A DNA stretch of 64,000 bases. Source: Alkalinema pantanalense (lineage in GTDB: Bacteria > Cyanobacteriota > Cyanobacteriia > Leptolyngbyales > Leptolyngbyaceae). The position numbers and the translations under genes are program-made. Of the stretch, positions 27,008 through 36,148 are shown one piece after another. The notes under the pieces are model-generated. The model worked only from the letters and a program-made list of their open reading frames with translations. It did no database searches and was not told the DNA's origin. The stretch lies in the NCBI RefSeq assembly GCF_050753345.1, contig NZ_JBLZFX010000018.1, positions 1-64,000 of the forward strand. The letters run 5' to 3'. The stretch's first letter is position 1. Each line of letters opens with the position of its first letter.

Positions 27008-27586
27008 CTATTCACGACAACCCAAACTCTCCCTTGTATCAGCCCCTGTAATAGGATTTTTGCCCGTAGCTCGATCGCACAATTGTTTCACGACATAGCG
27101 ATCGACAATGGCATCGGTAAAGTCGGCATTGGTTACATCCGCTTCATCCATAATGGTCAAGGTCATCGTTGCTCCCGTTAGGACGGCATTGTGCAAATTG
27201 GCTTTGTAGAACGTCACTCGATCGAGGAGGGCATCGGTTAAGTCAGCATTGCTGAGGTCAGCCCCTAACAGATTGGCTTTCGTAAACATCGCGCCCTTGA
27301 GGTTTGCACCTTGGAAGATGGCATTACGCAGCTCTGCGCCCACAAAGACCGCCCCTTCCAAATCTTCTTTGGAGAAGTCTCGGCCTGTTAGATCTGTGCT
27401 GGAGTAATTAATGGTTTTGGATTGGGCCAGGGCCAACGATCTGCCGTCTAGTAAAACGAGGGCGATCGCCAAAAGAAAAATCACCCCCGCCATCAGGAGT
27501 CGATGGAGCCATGAGCGCCCAGAAAAAAAGCCATTACCCGACGAAAAGCCTGCAAAAATTTCAGTGAAAGAGTGAGTACGAGACAT
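27008..27586 (-). CDS. Exported or lumenal pentapeptide-repeat protein
   Basis: 192 residues. A positively charged start and hydrophobic segment (residues about 28-50, 'LLMAGVIFLLAIALVLLDG') with 'LALAQS' suggests a signal peptide. From about residue 65 to 160 there are runs of the A(D/N)LXX pentapeptide, such as 'ANLKGAMFTKANLLGADLSN' and 'ADLTDALLDRVTFYKANLHN', forming a right-handed beta helix of about four turns. A cysteine pair ('QLCDRATGKN', 'ESLGCRE') near the C-terminus may be a disulfide. Such proteins are common in the cyanobacterial thylakoid lumen and periplasm; function is unknown. It lies 142 bases after the convergent-reading LCP gene start region, on the same strand and downstream of nothing obvious. 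Confidence 0.85.
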   Translation of the reverse strand: MSRTHSFTEIFAGFSSGNGFFSGRSWLHRLLMAGVIFLLAIALVLLDGRSLALAQSKTINYSSTDLTGRDFSKEDLEGAVFVGAELRNAIFQGANLKGAMFTKANLLGADLSNADLTDALLDRVTFYKANLHNAVLTGATMTLTIMDEADVTNADFTDAIVDRYVVKQLCDRATGKNPITGADTRESLGCRE

Positions 27587-27727
27587 AGGAGCCCTCGAAA
27601 CATGCTGCTTTCATTATGGCGGGAATTTCCAGGTGCTAAGGTGTTTTCCGCGTTTAAACGGGTATGTTGCAGCTTATTTTGGGGCTGGAGCAATCTAGAT
27701 CGTTAAAACAGTATGGTGCATACAGCG

Positions 27728-29131
27728 TTAGCGGGATTGGCTGGCTTTGTCTGAACCTGTGGTTTTGTGGGAGTTCCAGTCCTCCCCAATCCGGAGCGTT
27801 AAATCAGACTCCAAATCCCCGGTGGAACTGGCGTCTACAGTCCCCATCCGCAGCATCTGTTTTAGCGTCTCCGCTGATTCTAATTGGCCACCTTGCACAA
27901 TGATTTGAGTTTGTTTTTGTGTCTCTGACCAGGGTTCGATCGTAAAAACATTGGTATAGCCCAACTGGAGCAATTCCCCAATCACCTCTTTGCTCGCCTC
28001 GGGATTACTGGAGGCATTTTGAACCGCAATGCGCAGGCTAGCGATCGAGGTTTCTTCGGACGCGCTAGTACCTTGATCGAAGTACTGCTGCATGACCCGA
28101 TCACGTCCAGCATCATTCATGATCCAATAACTGGCACGAAATTCGTTGGGCCCACTAAACCGTCCTGGCAACATCACCATCTTGACGTTTTTTTGATCCA
28201 ACTTGAGGCCAAAGTTAACCAAGGCCAGCATTTCCTCAAAGCTGAGGTTGGTATCGATGTGCTTTTGCATCGTGCTTAAAATGCCTGGAACACGGGGAAA
28301 CACCAATGGCGAACTAATTTGCGATCGCAGCGCCTTCAGTAGTGTTTGCTGCCGCTGAACCCGGCCAATGTCCCCAAAGCTATCGTGGCGAAAGCGGGCA
28401 AACTGTTCTGCTTGGTCACCGTCCAAGGTTTGCCAGCCTTTCTTAAGGTCAATGAACAGTTTTTGGGTTTTGTCCTGGTAGGACATGTCTTCAGGGACGT
28501 AAACCTTGACCCCGCCCAACTGATCCACCAGTTCCTTAAAGGCGTCGGTACTGACCCGCACGTAGCGATCGACTTCAATATTATTCAAGGTCTGGCCCAC
28601 GACCCGTTTGGCTAAGGCTGGCCCCCCGCTAGCGTTAGCTTGGTTAATCTTGGTGACCCCAATGCCGGGAATGTCCACTTGGGTATCCCGAGGAATCGAA
28701 AGCAAGTTCACCGTCTGCTGCTCCGGGTCAATGCGCAGAAGGAGCATGGTATCGCTGCGGCCAGAAAAAATTCCATCGCTGCCATCCTTCGCATCTGGCA
28801 CCCGATCGATCCCCATCACCAGTACCGTCACGGGGCGGGTAATTTGATACTGAAAACCACTTTTGAGGAGATCTCCCAGAAGGCGTTGACCCTCGTGGGG
28901 GGAAATAGCCCCCGGAAGAGGCATCGTGACAGCCAGGAAGGATCCAGCTCCGGCGGCGGCCACTGCTGTGAGGACTAACGATAGCCCTTGCACAATGGAT
29001 TGAGTCAGGGGTGAGCGCCATTTAGGAACCATGGACGACGAGCTAGTTTGTCGGGCAAATGGGTTGGAATTTCCCCGATTAGAACGAGATTGGGAGGATG
29101 AATGGTTCGCCAATGGTTTCACAAGCCTCAT
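27728..29131 (-). CDS. LytR-CpsA-Psr family glycopolymer ligase
   Basis: 467 residues from ATG 29131 (a start at 29167 adds MDTLDTLDFQCG, which is itself a small tandem repeat). A Ser/Asn-rich cytoplasmic lead and one membrane helix (near residues 55-77) are followed by the LCP domain, with 'VLVMGIDRVPDAKDG', 'GRSDTMLLLRIDPEQQTVNL', 'SIPRDTQVDIPGIGVTKINQ' and 'EQFARFRHDSFGDIGRVQRQ' (conserved Arg and Asp residues). A C-terminal LytR_C-type domain (about 345-440) has 'LRIAVQNASSNPEASKEVIG'. LCP enzymes move undecaprenyl-linked glycopolymers onto peptidoglycan outside the membrane. Confidence 0.92.
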   Translation of the reverse strand: MRLVKPLANHSSSQSRSNRGNSNPFARQTSSSSMVPKWRSPLTQSIVQGLSLVLTAVAAAGAGSFLAVTMPLPGAISPHEGQRLLGDLLKSGFQYQITRPVTVLVMGIDRVPDAKDGSDGIFSGRSDTMLLLRIDPEQQTVNLLSIPRDTQVDIPGIGVTKINQANASGGPALAKRVVGQTLNNIEVDRYVRVSTDAFKELVDQLGGVKVYVPEDMSYQDKTQKLFIDLKKGWQTLDGDQAEQFARFRHDSFGDIGRVQRQQTLLKALRSQISSPLVFPRVPGILSTMQKHIDTNLSFEEMLALVNFGLKLDQKNVKMVMLPGRFSGPNEFRASYWIMNDAGRDRVMQQYFDQGTSASEETSIASLRIAVQNASSNPEASKEVIGELLQLGYTNVFTIEPWSETQKQTQIIVQGGQLESAETLKQMLRMGTVDASSTGDLESDLTLRIGEDWNSHKTTGSDKASQSR

Positions 29132-30230
29132 ACCACATTGAAAATCTAGCGTATCCAACGTATCCAACGTTCCGACTAAGCAACCCTGTCAATCCTAACG
29201 AATTTCTTTAGAATTATCTTGAACTTTCAGATCCGATCGCACACTCCAGTAATCTGTCCAAGCAATTTACCTGAGCAATTTACCTGAGCAATTCACTAGC
29301 GTTTTGCCTATGAATGTTTTGCCTGTAAAGAAAATTCCCCGGTGGGAGCCATTGATCCGGACATTGATCCGGACATTGATCCGGACAACGAGCTAGACGG
29401 GATTTTTGCTGGAAAGTTTCTGCAGGAATTCCCATCTTTGACGACAGCGACGACAGCAAATCAACGGTTAGGGGTTCCATCGGTTCAGCTTTAGATCTGA
29501 ATACTGCTGTGCCCTCAAGGGTGTTACCCTATCACGATTGGTTACTTTCAGGATCAGTTGCTTCCAGGATCGGTTGCTTAGAGCCACAGATCTAGAAGAA
29601 ACAAATCTAGAGGAAACAGATCTAGAGAAAGTGGTCGATCGTGACCTCCACAGTTCTCCGCATTCTTCGAACGGAATTGCTCCAGCGAGATTTAGAGAGG
29701 CCAGAAGGCAAATCTTAAAGACAAATACCCTAAAACTCAATGGTGCAATCCATAACGGCCCTTCACTGGATGCCTGAAGGATTTGCTAAAAAATGTTCCC
29801 CCGACTCATCCACCCACCCATCCACTTGGGATTTTTAGATTGGAATGTTAGATGAACGATACAACGGACGGACTCTAGGTCGGACTGAGGGATGGACTGA
29901 CTAGTATTAAAATCTGTTTGTAAAATAATCTTTTGTCTTAATTTACAATCAATCTTTCCACAATCTTCATGCATCCTTTAGGCATCGATCGTAAGATGCG
30001 GAAACCTAGGGAAAATTATTAAATATCCTGGTGTTTGCTAGGCGTATGTCCCATCTTCCCTAAGATAGGGGCGAATGGGGGGGCAAATCCTGACTGCTCC
30101 CGAATCTTGAGGATGTTAAATCTATAGGGAGACGCTCAATCCAAGGCTGAATCCCTGTGATGGGTTTTAGGCTGTCTGTGTCCCATGCCCTGCCCAAGTT
30201 CTTAATCTTGCAACGTAACGTTGATTAACT
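29132..30230. other. Long intergenic region with several short tandem repeats
   Basis: Almost 1.1 kb without a supported gene. Repeats seen: GTTGGATAC twice near 29155-29172, CAATTTACCTGAG twice near 29268-29293, ATTGATCCGGAC three times near 29350-29387, and degenerate AGATCTAGA(G/A)GAAAC units near 29587-29630. A small hairpin (CCCATCTT/AAGATAGGGG) lies near 30049-30070 upstream of the sugar-nucleotide gene. Frames on either strand at 29468-29777 are made of these repeats and are not called. Confidence 0.45.
29350..29387. repeat. 12-bp tandem repeat, three copies
   Basis: ATTGATCCGGAC occurs three times head to tail without change. It is in non-coding DNA between the LCP and ManC genes. 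Confidence 0.85.
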
Positions 30231-31307
30231 ATGACCCAACCCCTAATTTCCGTAATTTTAGCTGGTGGAAAGGGTGAACGTTTCTGGCCCCTCAGCCGGA
30301 AGCATCGCCCCAAGCAGTTCCTCAGCCTAGATGGTAGTGGTGAAAGCCTCCTACAAACCACGGCTTACCGCCTGCTCAAGCCGGCCCAAGGTTGGGCAAA
30401 CCTCTGGGTTGTCACTGCGTCGCATTTGGCGGATGGGGTGCGGGAACAGTTGCCCGATTTGCCGCCCGAAAATCTGCTGGTGGAACCGGAAGGGCGGGAT
30501 ACAGCTCCAGCGGTGGCGTGGAGTACGCTGGAAGTGGCTAAACGCTACGGAGATCAAGCAGTAATCGGCTTTTTCCCTGCGGATCATTGGATTGATGATC
30601 CCGATCGCTTCGCGGAAACGCTTCTGGCAGCACAACATTTGGCGTTACAAGAGTCGGCGATCGTCACCCTCGGGATCCAACCAACCTATGCTTCGACGGG
30701 CTATGGCTATATTGAGCAAGGCAAGCCGATCGCCCAGTACGAATCCACCACGGGCAATACCTATCCCGCTAGCCAAGTGGTGCGCTTTACAGAAAAACCC
30801 GATCGGGCCACCGCCGAGGACTTTATTCAGCAAGGTTGCTTTAGCTGGAATGCGGGGATGTTTGTGTTTCAGGCCAAAACTGCGCTGCAAGAACTCCGCC
30901 AGCACGCCCCGGACATTGTCAAACCGTTAGAAGCGGGGGGGACTGCTGCCTACCCCGAAGTACCGAAAAAAAGCATCGACTATGCGTTGATGGAAAAAAC
31001 CCAACGGGCTTGCGTGCTCCCCGTCACCTTTGGTTGGGATGATCTGGGGGATTGGGGCGCGATCGAACGGCTGCTGAAAAGTGAAAATCCCAATGTCGAG
31101 TTGGCGCACCATGTTGGCATAGACACTCGCGGCGCACTGTTCTACGCCACCCAAGAGGACGACCTGATTGTGACGATCGGATTAGAAGACACTGTGATTG
31201 TGCGAGATGGCAAAGTGACCCTGATTGTGAAAAAGGATCGCACCCAGGAAATCAAATCGGTGTTGAAGACCTTACAGGAAAATCCGGCGTATCACGATTT
31301 ACTGTAA
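30231..31307 (+). CDS. Mannose-1-phosphate guanylyltransferase (GDP-mannose pyrophosphorylase)
   Basis: 358 residues, the short form without the isomerase domain. The nucleotide-binding start is 'PLISVILAGGKGERFWPLSR' with 'KHRPKQFLSL', the standard G-G-x-G-x-R-x-W-P-x-S signature. 'VEPEGRDTAPAVAWS', 'FFPADHWIDD', 'VVRFTEKPDRATAEDFI' and 'FSWNAGMFVF' are further matches. It makes GDP-mannose from mannose-1-phosphate and GTP in the cytoplasm, supplying mannose, fucose or rhamnose units for envelope polysaccharides. A clean terminator lies about 125 bases downstream. No other sugar-nucleotide gene is next to it, though the LCP ligase lies about 1 kb upstream. Confidence 0.92.
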   Translation: MTQPLISVILAGGKGERFWPLSRKHRPKQFLSLDGSGESLLQTTAYRLLKPAQGWANLWVVTASHLADGVREQLPDLPPENLLVEPEGRDTAPAVAWSTLEVAKRYGDQAVIGFFPADHWIDDPDRFAETLLAAQHLALQESAIVTLGIQPTYASTGYGYIEQGKPIAQYESTTGNTYPASQVVRFTEKPDRATAEDFIQQGCFSWNAGMFVFQAKTALQELRQHAPDIVKPLEAGGTAAYPEVPKKSIDYALMEKTQRACVLPVTFGWDDLGDWGAIERLLKSENPNVELAHHVGIDTRGALFYATQEDDLIVTIGLEDTVIVRDGKVTLIVKKDRTQEIKSVLKTLQENPAYHDLL

Positions 31308-31640
31308 GGGGCTAGTTAATTAGAGGGGATTCATGAGAGAGCCATTTATTAGGGAGCCATTTATTTAGAGACCACTTATTGGTTGGCATCTGATTGACAA
31401 AGCACGCCCCAAATCGGTATTTAATGTAAGGCCATGCGCGGTAACGGGCATGGTTTTTTATTGTTAAGATGAACCGCCAAAGACAAACAGCTCACTGTTT
31501 AGAATGATAAAGAAAGCAAAATAAACATGAGTTGTCGGTTCAAGCGTTCTCTTTTGTGGGATTTTGGGTCTGGGTCTTACCCCAATCCAGAAAACTATTG
31601 ATACCTTTAATACCTTGGGGTTTAGTTAAACAATTGGCTT
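31308..31640. other. Intergenic region with a terminator and a metG-proximal stem
   Basis: Contains a duplication GAGCCATTTATTa/GGAGCCATTTATTt near 31338-31366, an intrinsic terminator at 31432-31459, and a 7-bp stem ACCCCAA (about 31579-31585) with TTGGGGT (about 31615-31621), ending some 20 bases before the MetRS start. The last could influence translation or transcription of that gene. Confidence 0.45.
31432..31459 (+). terminator. Intrinsic terminator downstream of the GDP-mannose gene
   Basis: CCATGC pairs with GCATGG across a ten-base loop and is followed by TTTTTT. Confidence 0.75.
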
Positions 31641-33263
31641 ATGACTTTTGAAGGAACCGCTCAATCGACCTTTGCGATCACAACACCTCTTTACTACGTC
31701 AACGACTTGCCCCACATTGGCAGTGCCTATCCAACCATGGCGGCGGATGCGATCGCGCGATTTCAGCGGCTTCGTGGCTATGACGTTCGATTCATCACCG
31801 GTAGCGACGAGCATGGCCAAAAAATTCAGCGCACAGCAGAAAGCCTAGGTCGCACCCCCCAAGCCCACTGTGATCAGATTGTCCAAGGCTTTGACTCCCT
31901 CTGGAAGTTATTAAATATTCGCTACGATCGTTTCATCCGCACGACGGAATCCCGTCACGCCGCGATCGTGCGGGAATTTTTTCAACGGGTCTGGGATAAC
32001 GGCGATATTTACCTGAGCCAACAAAAGGGGTGGTATTGCGTATCCTGTGAGGAGTTTAAGGACGAAAAAGAACTGCTCGAAGGCCATCGCTGCCCCATTC
32101 ATGTCAACAAAGAAGTGGAATGGCGGGATGAAGAGAACTATTTCTTTCGCTTATCCAAATACCAGGATGCCTTGGAAAAACTCTATGCTGAGCGTCCGGA
32201 GTTCATCCAGCCGGAAACCCGCCGCAATGAAGTCCTCAACTTTGTTAAACAAGGGCTACGCGACTTTTCCATTTCTCGGGTCAACTTTGACTGGGGATTC
32301 CCAGTACCTGCTGATCCCCACCACATTATCTATGTCTGGTTTGATGCCTTGCTGGGGTATATCACTGCCTTACTAGATGATGCCGATGAACCGACCCTCG
32401 AGAATGCCTTAAAACATTGGTGGCCCATCCATACCCACATCATTGGTAAAGACATTCTGCGGTTTCATGCGGTGTACTGGCCAGCCATGCTAATGTCTGC
32501 GAAGTTACCTTTGCCCTATCGAGTCTTCGGTCATGGATTCATCATTCGTGACGGGGTCAAAATTGGCAAAAGTACGGGCAATGCGATCGATCCCGTAGGG
32601 CTGACCGAGCGCTACGGTGCAGATGCTATGCGCTATTACTTCTTGAAGGAACTGAAGTTTGGGCAGGACGGTAGCTTTGAAGAAGTTCGCTTTGTCAACA
32701 CTCTGAATGCTGATCTAGCTGATAATTTAGGTAACTTGTTGAACCGAACCCTCAAACTTGCGGTAAAAAATTGTCAGGGTGTGGTGCCAAATGTGAGCAG
32801 CGCGACGGTTCAACTAGACAATCCTCTGAAGCTGGAAGGTCAAGATTTGTGCGATCGCGTGACAGCATCTTACGACGCCTTGGCCTTCCATGATGCCTGC
32901 GAAGCAATTCTCAACCTTGTCCGGCTGGGAAATCGCTATATTGATGATCAAGCACCTTGGAAACTCTATAAATCTGGCGAAAGAGAAAAAGCGGATCAAG
33001 TGCTCTATGTTGTTCTGGAATCAGTTCGGTTGGCTGCCTATCTCCTGTCGCCTATTACACCCAGTATCAGTACTTCCGTGTATCAACAATTAGGATATTC
33101 GGTTGACTTTAGTGAAACTCCCTTAATAGATGTGTCGATCTCCTACTCGGCCCATGGAACATGGGGAATACTGGCAGGTAAGCAACCCCTTGGTGATCCC
33201 AAACCCGTCTTCCAAAAGCTCGAATTGCCAGAGATGGCCGCAAATAGTGATGCTAGCGGCTGA
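31641..33263 (+). CDS. metG: Methionyl-tRNA synthetase
   Basis: 540 residues, the form without the C-terminal dimerisation domain. The class I signature is 'YYVNDLPHIGSAYPTMAADA' and the second signature is 'KIGKSTGNAIDPVGL', a K-I-G-K-S variant of KMSKS. 'FITGSDEHGQKIQRTAESLG' is typical of MetRS, and a zinc knuckle is indicated by 'YCVSCEEF' and 'GHRCPIH'. An anticodon-binding alpha bundle occupies the last 170 residues ('NRYIDDQAPWKLYKSGERE'). It charges tRNA-Met and initiator tRNA. It is followed after 100 bases by an NYN-domain gene on the same strand. Confidence 0.97.
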   Translation: MTFEGTAQSTFAITTPLYYVNDLPHIGSAYPTMAADAIARFQRLRGYDVRFITGSDEHGQKIQRTAESLGRTPQAHCDQIVQGFDSLWKLLNIRYDRFIRTTESRHAAIVREFFQRVWDNGDIYLSQQKGWYCVSCEEFKDEKELLEGHRCPIHVNKEVEWRDEENYFFRLSKYQDALEKLYAERPEFIQPETRRNEVLNFVKQGLRDFSISRVNFDWGFPVPADPHHIIYVWFDALLGYITALLDDADEPTLENALKHWWPIHTHIIGKDILRFHAVYWPAMLMSAKLPLPYRVFGHGFIIRDGVKIGKSTGNAIDPVGLTERYGADAMRYYFLKELKFGQDGSFEEVRFVNTLNADLADNLGNLLNRTLKLAVKNCQGVVPNVSSATVQLDNPLKLEGQDLCDRVTASYDALAFHDACEAILNLVRLGNRYIDDQAPWKLYKSGEREKADQVLYVVLESVRLAAYLLSPITPSISTSVYQQLGYSVDFSETPLIDVSISYSAHGTWGILAGKQPLGDPKPVFQKLELPEMAANSDASG

Positions 33264-33363
33264 TCCAGGAAGTTCCCTATGCGATAGGAAGTGGTGCTTT
33301 CTTTCATCCGGTTACGGTTACGAAGCATCAGATGACTCGCATAAAAATTGAGGTATAGAAACT

Positions 33364-33978
33364 GTGTTGAACAATAACGTTCACCCTGAGGGAGAGATCA
33401 TATTCTCTCCAGAGCAGGTTCTCGAAAATCGTGGTCGAGTTGCTATCTTTATCGATGGCTCTAACCTGTTCTATGCAGCGCTTCAACTTGGCATTGAAAT
33501 TGACTACACGAAGCTGCTCTGCCGCCTGACGGCAGGGTCTCGTCTGCTGCGATCGTTTTTCTACACTGGCGTCGATCGCACAAACGAGAAGCAGCAAGGC
33601 TTTTTGCTGTGGATGCGTCGCAATGGCTACCGCGTCATCTCTAAGGATTTAGTGCAGCTACCCGATGGATCCAAAAAAGCTAACTTAGACGTGGAAATTG
33701 CCGTAGACATGATGTCACTGGTGGGATCCTATGACACGGCTGTGCTGGTTAGTGGCGATGGGGATCTCGCCTATGCAGTCAATGCTGTGAGCTACCGTGG
33801 GGTTCGGGTAGAAGTCGTCAGCCTGCGCTCGATGACCAGTGACAGCTTGATTAACGTTGCCGATCGCTACATTGATTTAGACACCATCAAGGAAGATATT
33901 CAGAAGACCCCCCGTAGCTACACCTATCGCCCCCTATCTGGCATGGGTGTGCTAGCAGAAGAAGAAAGCGTGATGTAA
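33364..33978 (+). CDS. NYN-domain (LabA/DUF88) putative RNA-cleaving protein
   Basis: 204 residues from GTG 33364 (or TTG 33367); both are weak starts, and the conserved part begins 20 residues on. PIN-like NYN motifs are complete: 'GRVAIFIDGSNLFYAALQLG' with the first Asp, 'KKANLDVEIAVDMMSL' with two acidic residues, and 'YDTAVLVSGDGDLAYAVNAV' with the final SGDGD. The fold is that of metal-dependent RNases. Cyanobacterial members include LabA-like proteins linked to circadian output. It sits between metG and lptC on the same strand. Confidence 0.88.
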   Translation: MLNNNVHPEGEIIFSPEQVLENRGRVAIFIDGSNLFYAALQLGIEIDYTKLLCRLTAGSRLLRSFFYTGVDRTNEKQQGFLLWMRRNGYRVISKDLVQLPDGSKKANLDVEIAVDMMSLVGSYDTAVLVSGDGDLAYAVNAVSYRGVRVEVVSLRSMTSDSLINVADRYIDLDTIKEDIQKTPRSYTYRPLSGMGVLAEEESVM

Positions 33979-34125
33979 TTTCTGGCCCTGGGCATCAGTT
34001 GCGGACAAGCCTGAGTTCCGGTCAAACCTCAGTTGCGATCAAACTTGTGACAACACCGATCAGAGAGTGTGCTGTGGCTCCTAGGAGTAGCAGAGACTCT
34101 CTGATTCTGTTTGAAGGAGTCTGTG

Positions 34126-35346
34126 GTGAAACCAATTGGGCAGAACAGCGTCTATTCTAGGGGAGGTGCTATTGGAGGAAGGACATTGAGAGGATCCCAG
34201 GTATTGTGTGGGTTATTGGCAGGCGTCTTGCTGGTGGCGGGTTGCGCGCCAGGGGGGAATCGAACTGCAGATAAGCTCCAAAAAGATGCGCGGGATGCCC
34301 AATCCTTTGATCCCAGCTTGACGTTTAACGACTTGACCTTGGAGCAGGCCGACGAGCAAGGCAAACTGCTCTGGAAAGTCAAGGCTAAGCAAGCTATCTA
34401 CAGCCGAGATAAAAAACTGGCTGCGGTGATTGCGCCCCAGGGCGAGTTTTATCAAGATGGCAAAGCGGTGTTTAAGATTTCCGGCGATCGCAGTGATGTG
34501 ATTGAAGACGGCAAGTCGATCATCCTCAAGGGCAAAATTACGGCGGTGAACCTGAAGGATGGGGTGGAAATCAAAGGCAACGAGTTGGAATGGCGACCTT
34601 CGGAAGATGTGCTGCTGGTCAGAAATAAATTCACCGGAACCCACAAGCAGTTAAATATTGCCGCTAATGAAGGAAAATTCTATAGCCGTAGCCGCAAGGC
34701 GCAGATGAATGGGCAAATTGTGGCGGATGTGAAAAATCCCAAACTGCAACTCCGCAGTGAACAAATGACTTGGCTATTGGCAGAGGAAAAGGTAACTGCC
34801 GATCGCCCCGTGCAAATCGATCGCTATCGCAGCAACAACCAGATCGATCGGGCCACGGCGGACAAGGCGGAATACAACCTGAAAACTAAAATTGCCTCCC
34901 TGCAACAAAATTCTCAGGTGGTGATGGTGCAGCCGGTCTTGCAAGCGAAGAGTAATGTGTTGATCTGGAATACCGACCTGCAAACGATTACTGCGCCACA
35001 ACCGTTCAATGTGGTGAATGCTACGGATCAGGTGACGATCAGTGCCGATCGAGGGGAAGTGAAGCTCCAGGAAAAAATGGCCTATCTCAACGGCAATGTG
35101 CGGGGTTTCAGTCAGAAAAATCAGGCCAATGTGGGAGCCGATCGGCTGACCTGGAATTTAGACACCCAAGAATTTGAGGCCGATGGCAACGTGACTTACC
35201 AGCAGGCCAGTCCGGTGTTTAACCTGGTGGGATCCCAGGCGCGGGGACGGTTACAGGATCAGCAGGTGGTGGTGACGGGTGGCCCCGCCAGCAGCGATAA
35301 CCGCGTCGTGACGGAAATCATCCCCAGCACGCTCAAGCAGAATTAA
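34126..35346 (+). CDS. lptC: LptC-like LPS-export lipoprotein
   Basis: 406 residues from GTG 34126, five bases after AAGGAGT; an earlier TTG at 34111 overlaps that ribosome site. A basic lead is followed by a hydrophobic segment ending in the lipobox 'LLAGVLLVAGCAPGG'. The body is a run of about fifteen beta-strand units of the LptC/OstA type ('YSRDKKLAAVIAPQGEFYQD', 'LKGKITAVNLKDGVEIKGNE', 'NIAANEGKFYSRSRKAQMNG'). Enterobacterial LptC is about 190 residues; cyanobacterial forms are known to be twice that. It should form part of the periplasmic bridge carrying LPS to the outer membrane. The lptA/B genes are not in the window. Confidence 0.85.
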   Translation: MKPIGQNSVYSRGGAIGGRTLRGSQVLCGLLAGVLLVAGCAPGGNRTADKLQKDARDAQSFDPSLTFNDLTLEQADEQGKLLWKVKAKQAIYSRDKKLAAVIAPQGEFYQDGKAVFKISGDRSDVIEDGKSIILKGKITAVNLKDGVEIKGNELEWRPSEDVLLVRNKFTGTHKQLNIAANEGKFYSRSRKAQMNGQIVADVKNPKLQLRSEQMTWLLAEEKVTADRPVQIDRYRSNNQIDRATADKAEYNLKTKIASLQQNSQVVMVQPVLQAKSNVLIWNTDLQTITAPQPFNVVNATDQVTISADRGEVKLQEKMAYLNGNVRGFSQKNQANVGADRLTWNLDTQEFEADGNVTYQQASPVFNLVGSQARGRLQDQQVVVTGGPASSDNRVVTEIIPSTLKQN

Positions 35347-35368
35347 TTTGCTTCAGTTGCCTGTTGCT

Positions 35369-35504
35369 GCACTGGTTCCGCCGCGTGGGAAAAATCGCCG
35401 AATCCCTTATGATTAGTCAATTCAGAGGGATACGCCTTTGAACGGCTGTATCCCTTGCTGAATAAGGGTTTCAGCCCAAATTTTTCATAACACGGAACCA
35501 GTGC
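35369..35504. repeat. 136-bp palindromic element with 12-bp perfect ends
   Basis: GCACTGGTTCCG (35369-35380) and CGGAACCAGTGC (35493-35504) are exact complements. Inside, GAAAAAT/ATTTTTC, GAATCCCTTAT/AATAAGGGTTTC and GGGATAC-CC/GG-GTATCCC are nested in order, so the whole segment can fold into one long interrupted hairpin. It overlaps the 3' end of the tnpB remnant and the end of the lptC region. It resembles a MITE or the structured end of an IS605-type element. Confidence 0.75.
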
Positions 35505-35653
35505 CTGATTTTGCGTTTTCGGTTGGGAGCGCGTTTCCGCCGTTTCTGTTTGGCTGCTTGCTTGATTTGGGCTTGAGTTTCGGCGAAGAACCGAGGGTTC
35601 TCAATCTTGGTGCCGTCACTCAGGGCAACGGCAGTCAAGGTACCAAAATCAAT
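35471..35653 (-). pseudogene. TnpB remnant of an IS200/IS605-type element
   Basis: A 60-codon minus-strand frame reads 'IDFGTLTAVALSDGTKIENP' and then RFFAETQAQIKQAAKQ and a basic Arg/Lys-rich tail. The first part is the RuvC-I region of TnpB/OrfB proteins (G-I-D-x-G-x-x-x-x-x-x-L-S-D-G with the catalytic Asp). Nothing before or after it remains: a stop precedes it, and after about 25 residues it runs into the palindrome. So about 85% of a normal TnpB is missing. Confidence 0.7.
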
Positions 35654-35999
35654 TTACCTGCATCTGGTTTTTGTGACCAAATATCGGCGCAAAATCATCA
35701 CCTCGGAAATGATACAAACCATGGCTGAGGTGTTCCAGCGAGTCTGCATTGCCAACCAAAGCAAGATGCTAGAAATTAATGGAGAGCCAGACCATGTGCA
35801 TTTGATGGTTGATTTGCATCCTGACAACAACATCTCTCAATTAGTGGCAAGCCTCAAAGGCGCATCCAGTCGAATTGTGCAGAAAATTTACTATGGCAAG
35901 CCCGTCTTTTGGTCTAGTTCCTACTACGCTGCCTCAGTGGGTAGCGTTCTGCTGGAAAGAGTGAAGCAATACATCCAAAATCAAAATGGGTTTAGCTGA
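35607..35999 (+). CDS. IS200/IS605-type TnpA transposase with rebuilt N-terminus
   Basis: 130 residues. From about residue 14 the sequence is a normal Y1 transposase: 'SIYLHLVFVTKYRRKIITSE', the HUH metal site 'GEPDHVHLMVDLHP', 'LVASLKGASSRIVQKIYYGK', 'YYAASVGSVLL' and the catalytic Tyr in 'VKQYIQNQ'. The first 13 residues (MVPSLRATAVKVP) are not TnpA-like and come from DNA that is antisense to the TnpB remnant, so the true N-terminus has been replaced by a rearrangement. All catalytic residues are kept, so activity cannot be ruled out. A hairpin typical of the right end follows near 36031-36058. Confidence 0.75.
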   Translation: MVPSLRATAVKVPKSIYLHLVFVTKYRRKIITSEMIQTMAEVFQRVCIANQSKMLEINGEPDHVHLMVDLHPDNNISQLVASLKGASSRIVQKIYYGKPVFWSSSYYAASVGSVLLERVKQYIQNQNGFS

Positions 36000-36027
36000 T
36001 TGTCGATTCCGCTGCGCTCCATCGACG

Positions 36028-36060
36028 GGCTATCCTTCCCCAATCTAAGAGGGATGGAGA
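36028..36060 (+). other. Possible right-end hairpin of the IS200/IS605 element
   Basis: CTATCCTTCCC...GGGATGGAG forms an imperfect stem just downstream of the tnpA stop, at the position where the subterminal hairpin of IS200/IS605 elements is expected. The cleavage site was not identified. Confidence 0.4.
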
Positions 36061-36076
36061 CTGCCGCCAATTTGTT

Positions 36077-36115
36077 CAATAAAAAAGGGAAAAAGTGATC
36101 TCTACACTCTTTCCC
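36077..36115 (-). terminator. Intrinsic terminator for the DUF3155 gene
   Basis: On the minus strand, GGGAAAGAGTGT and the complement ACACTTTTTCCC-like arm (GGGAAAAAGTG at 36087-36097 with the arm at 36105-36115) form a stem, followed by TTTTTT (36086-36081). It lies about 35 bases past the stop. Confidence 0.75.
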
Positions 36116-36148
36116 AAAGGTTAGATGGATTAAATTAAATGATGCTTT

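Noticed and set aside
29468..29777. Overlapping frames on both strands, 79-90 codons
   Set aside because: Made largely of short tandem repeats; no start signals and no domain.
35501..35728. 75-codon plus-strand frame
   Set aside because: Complement of the TnpB remnant; explained by that.
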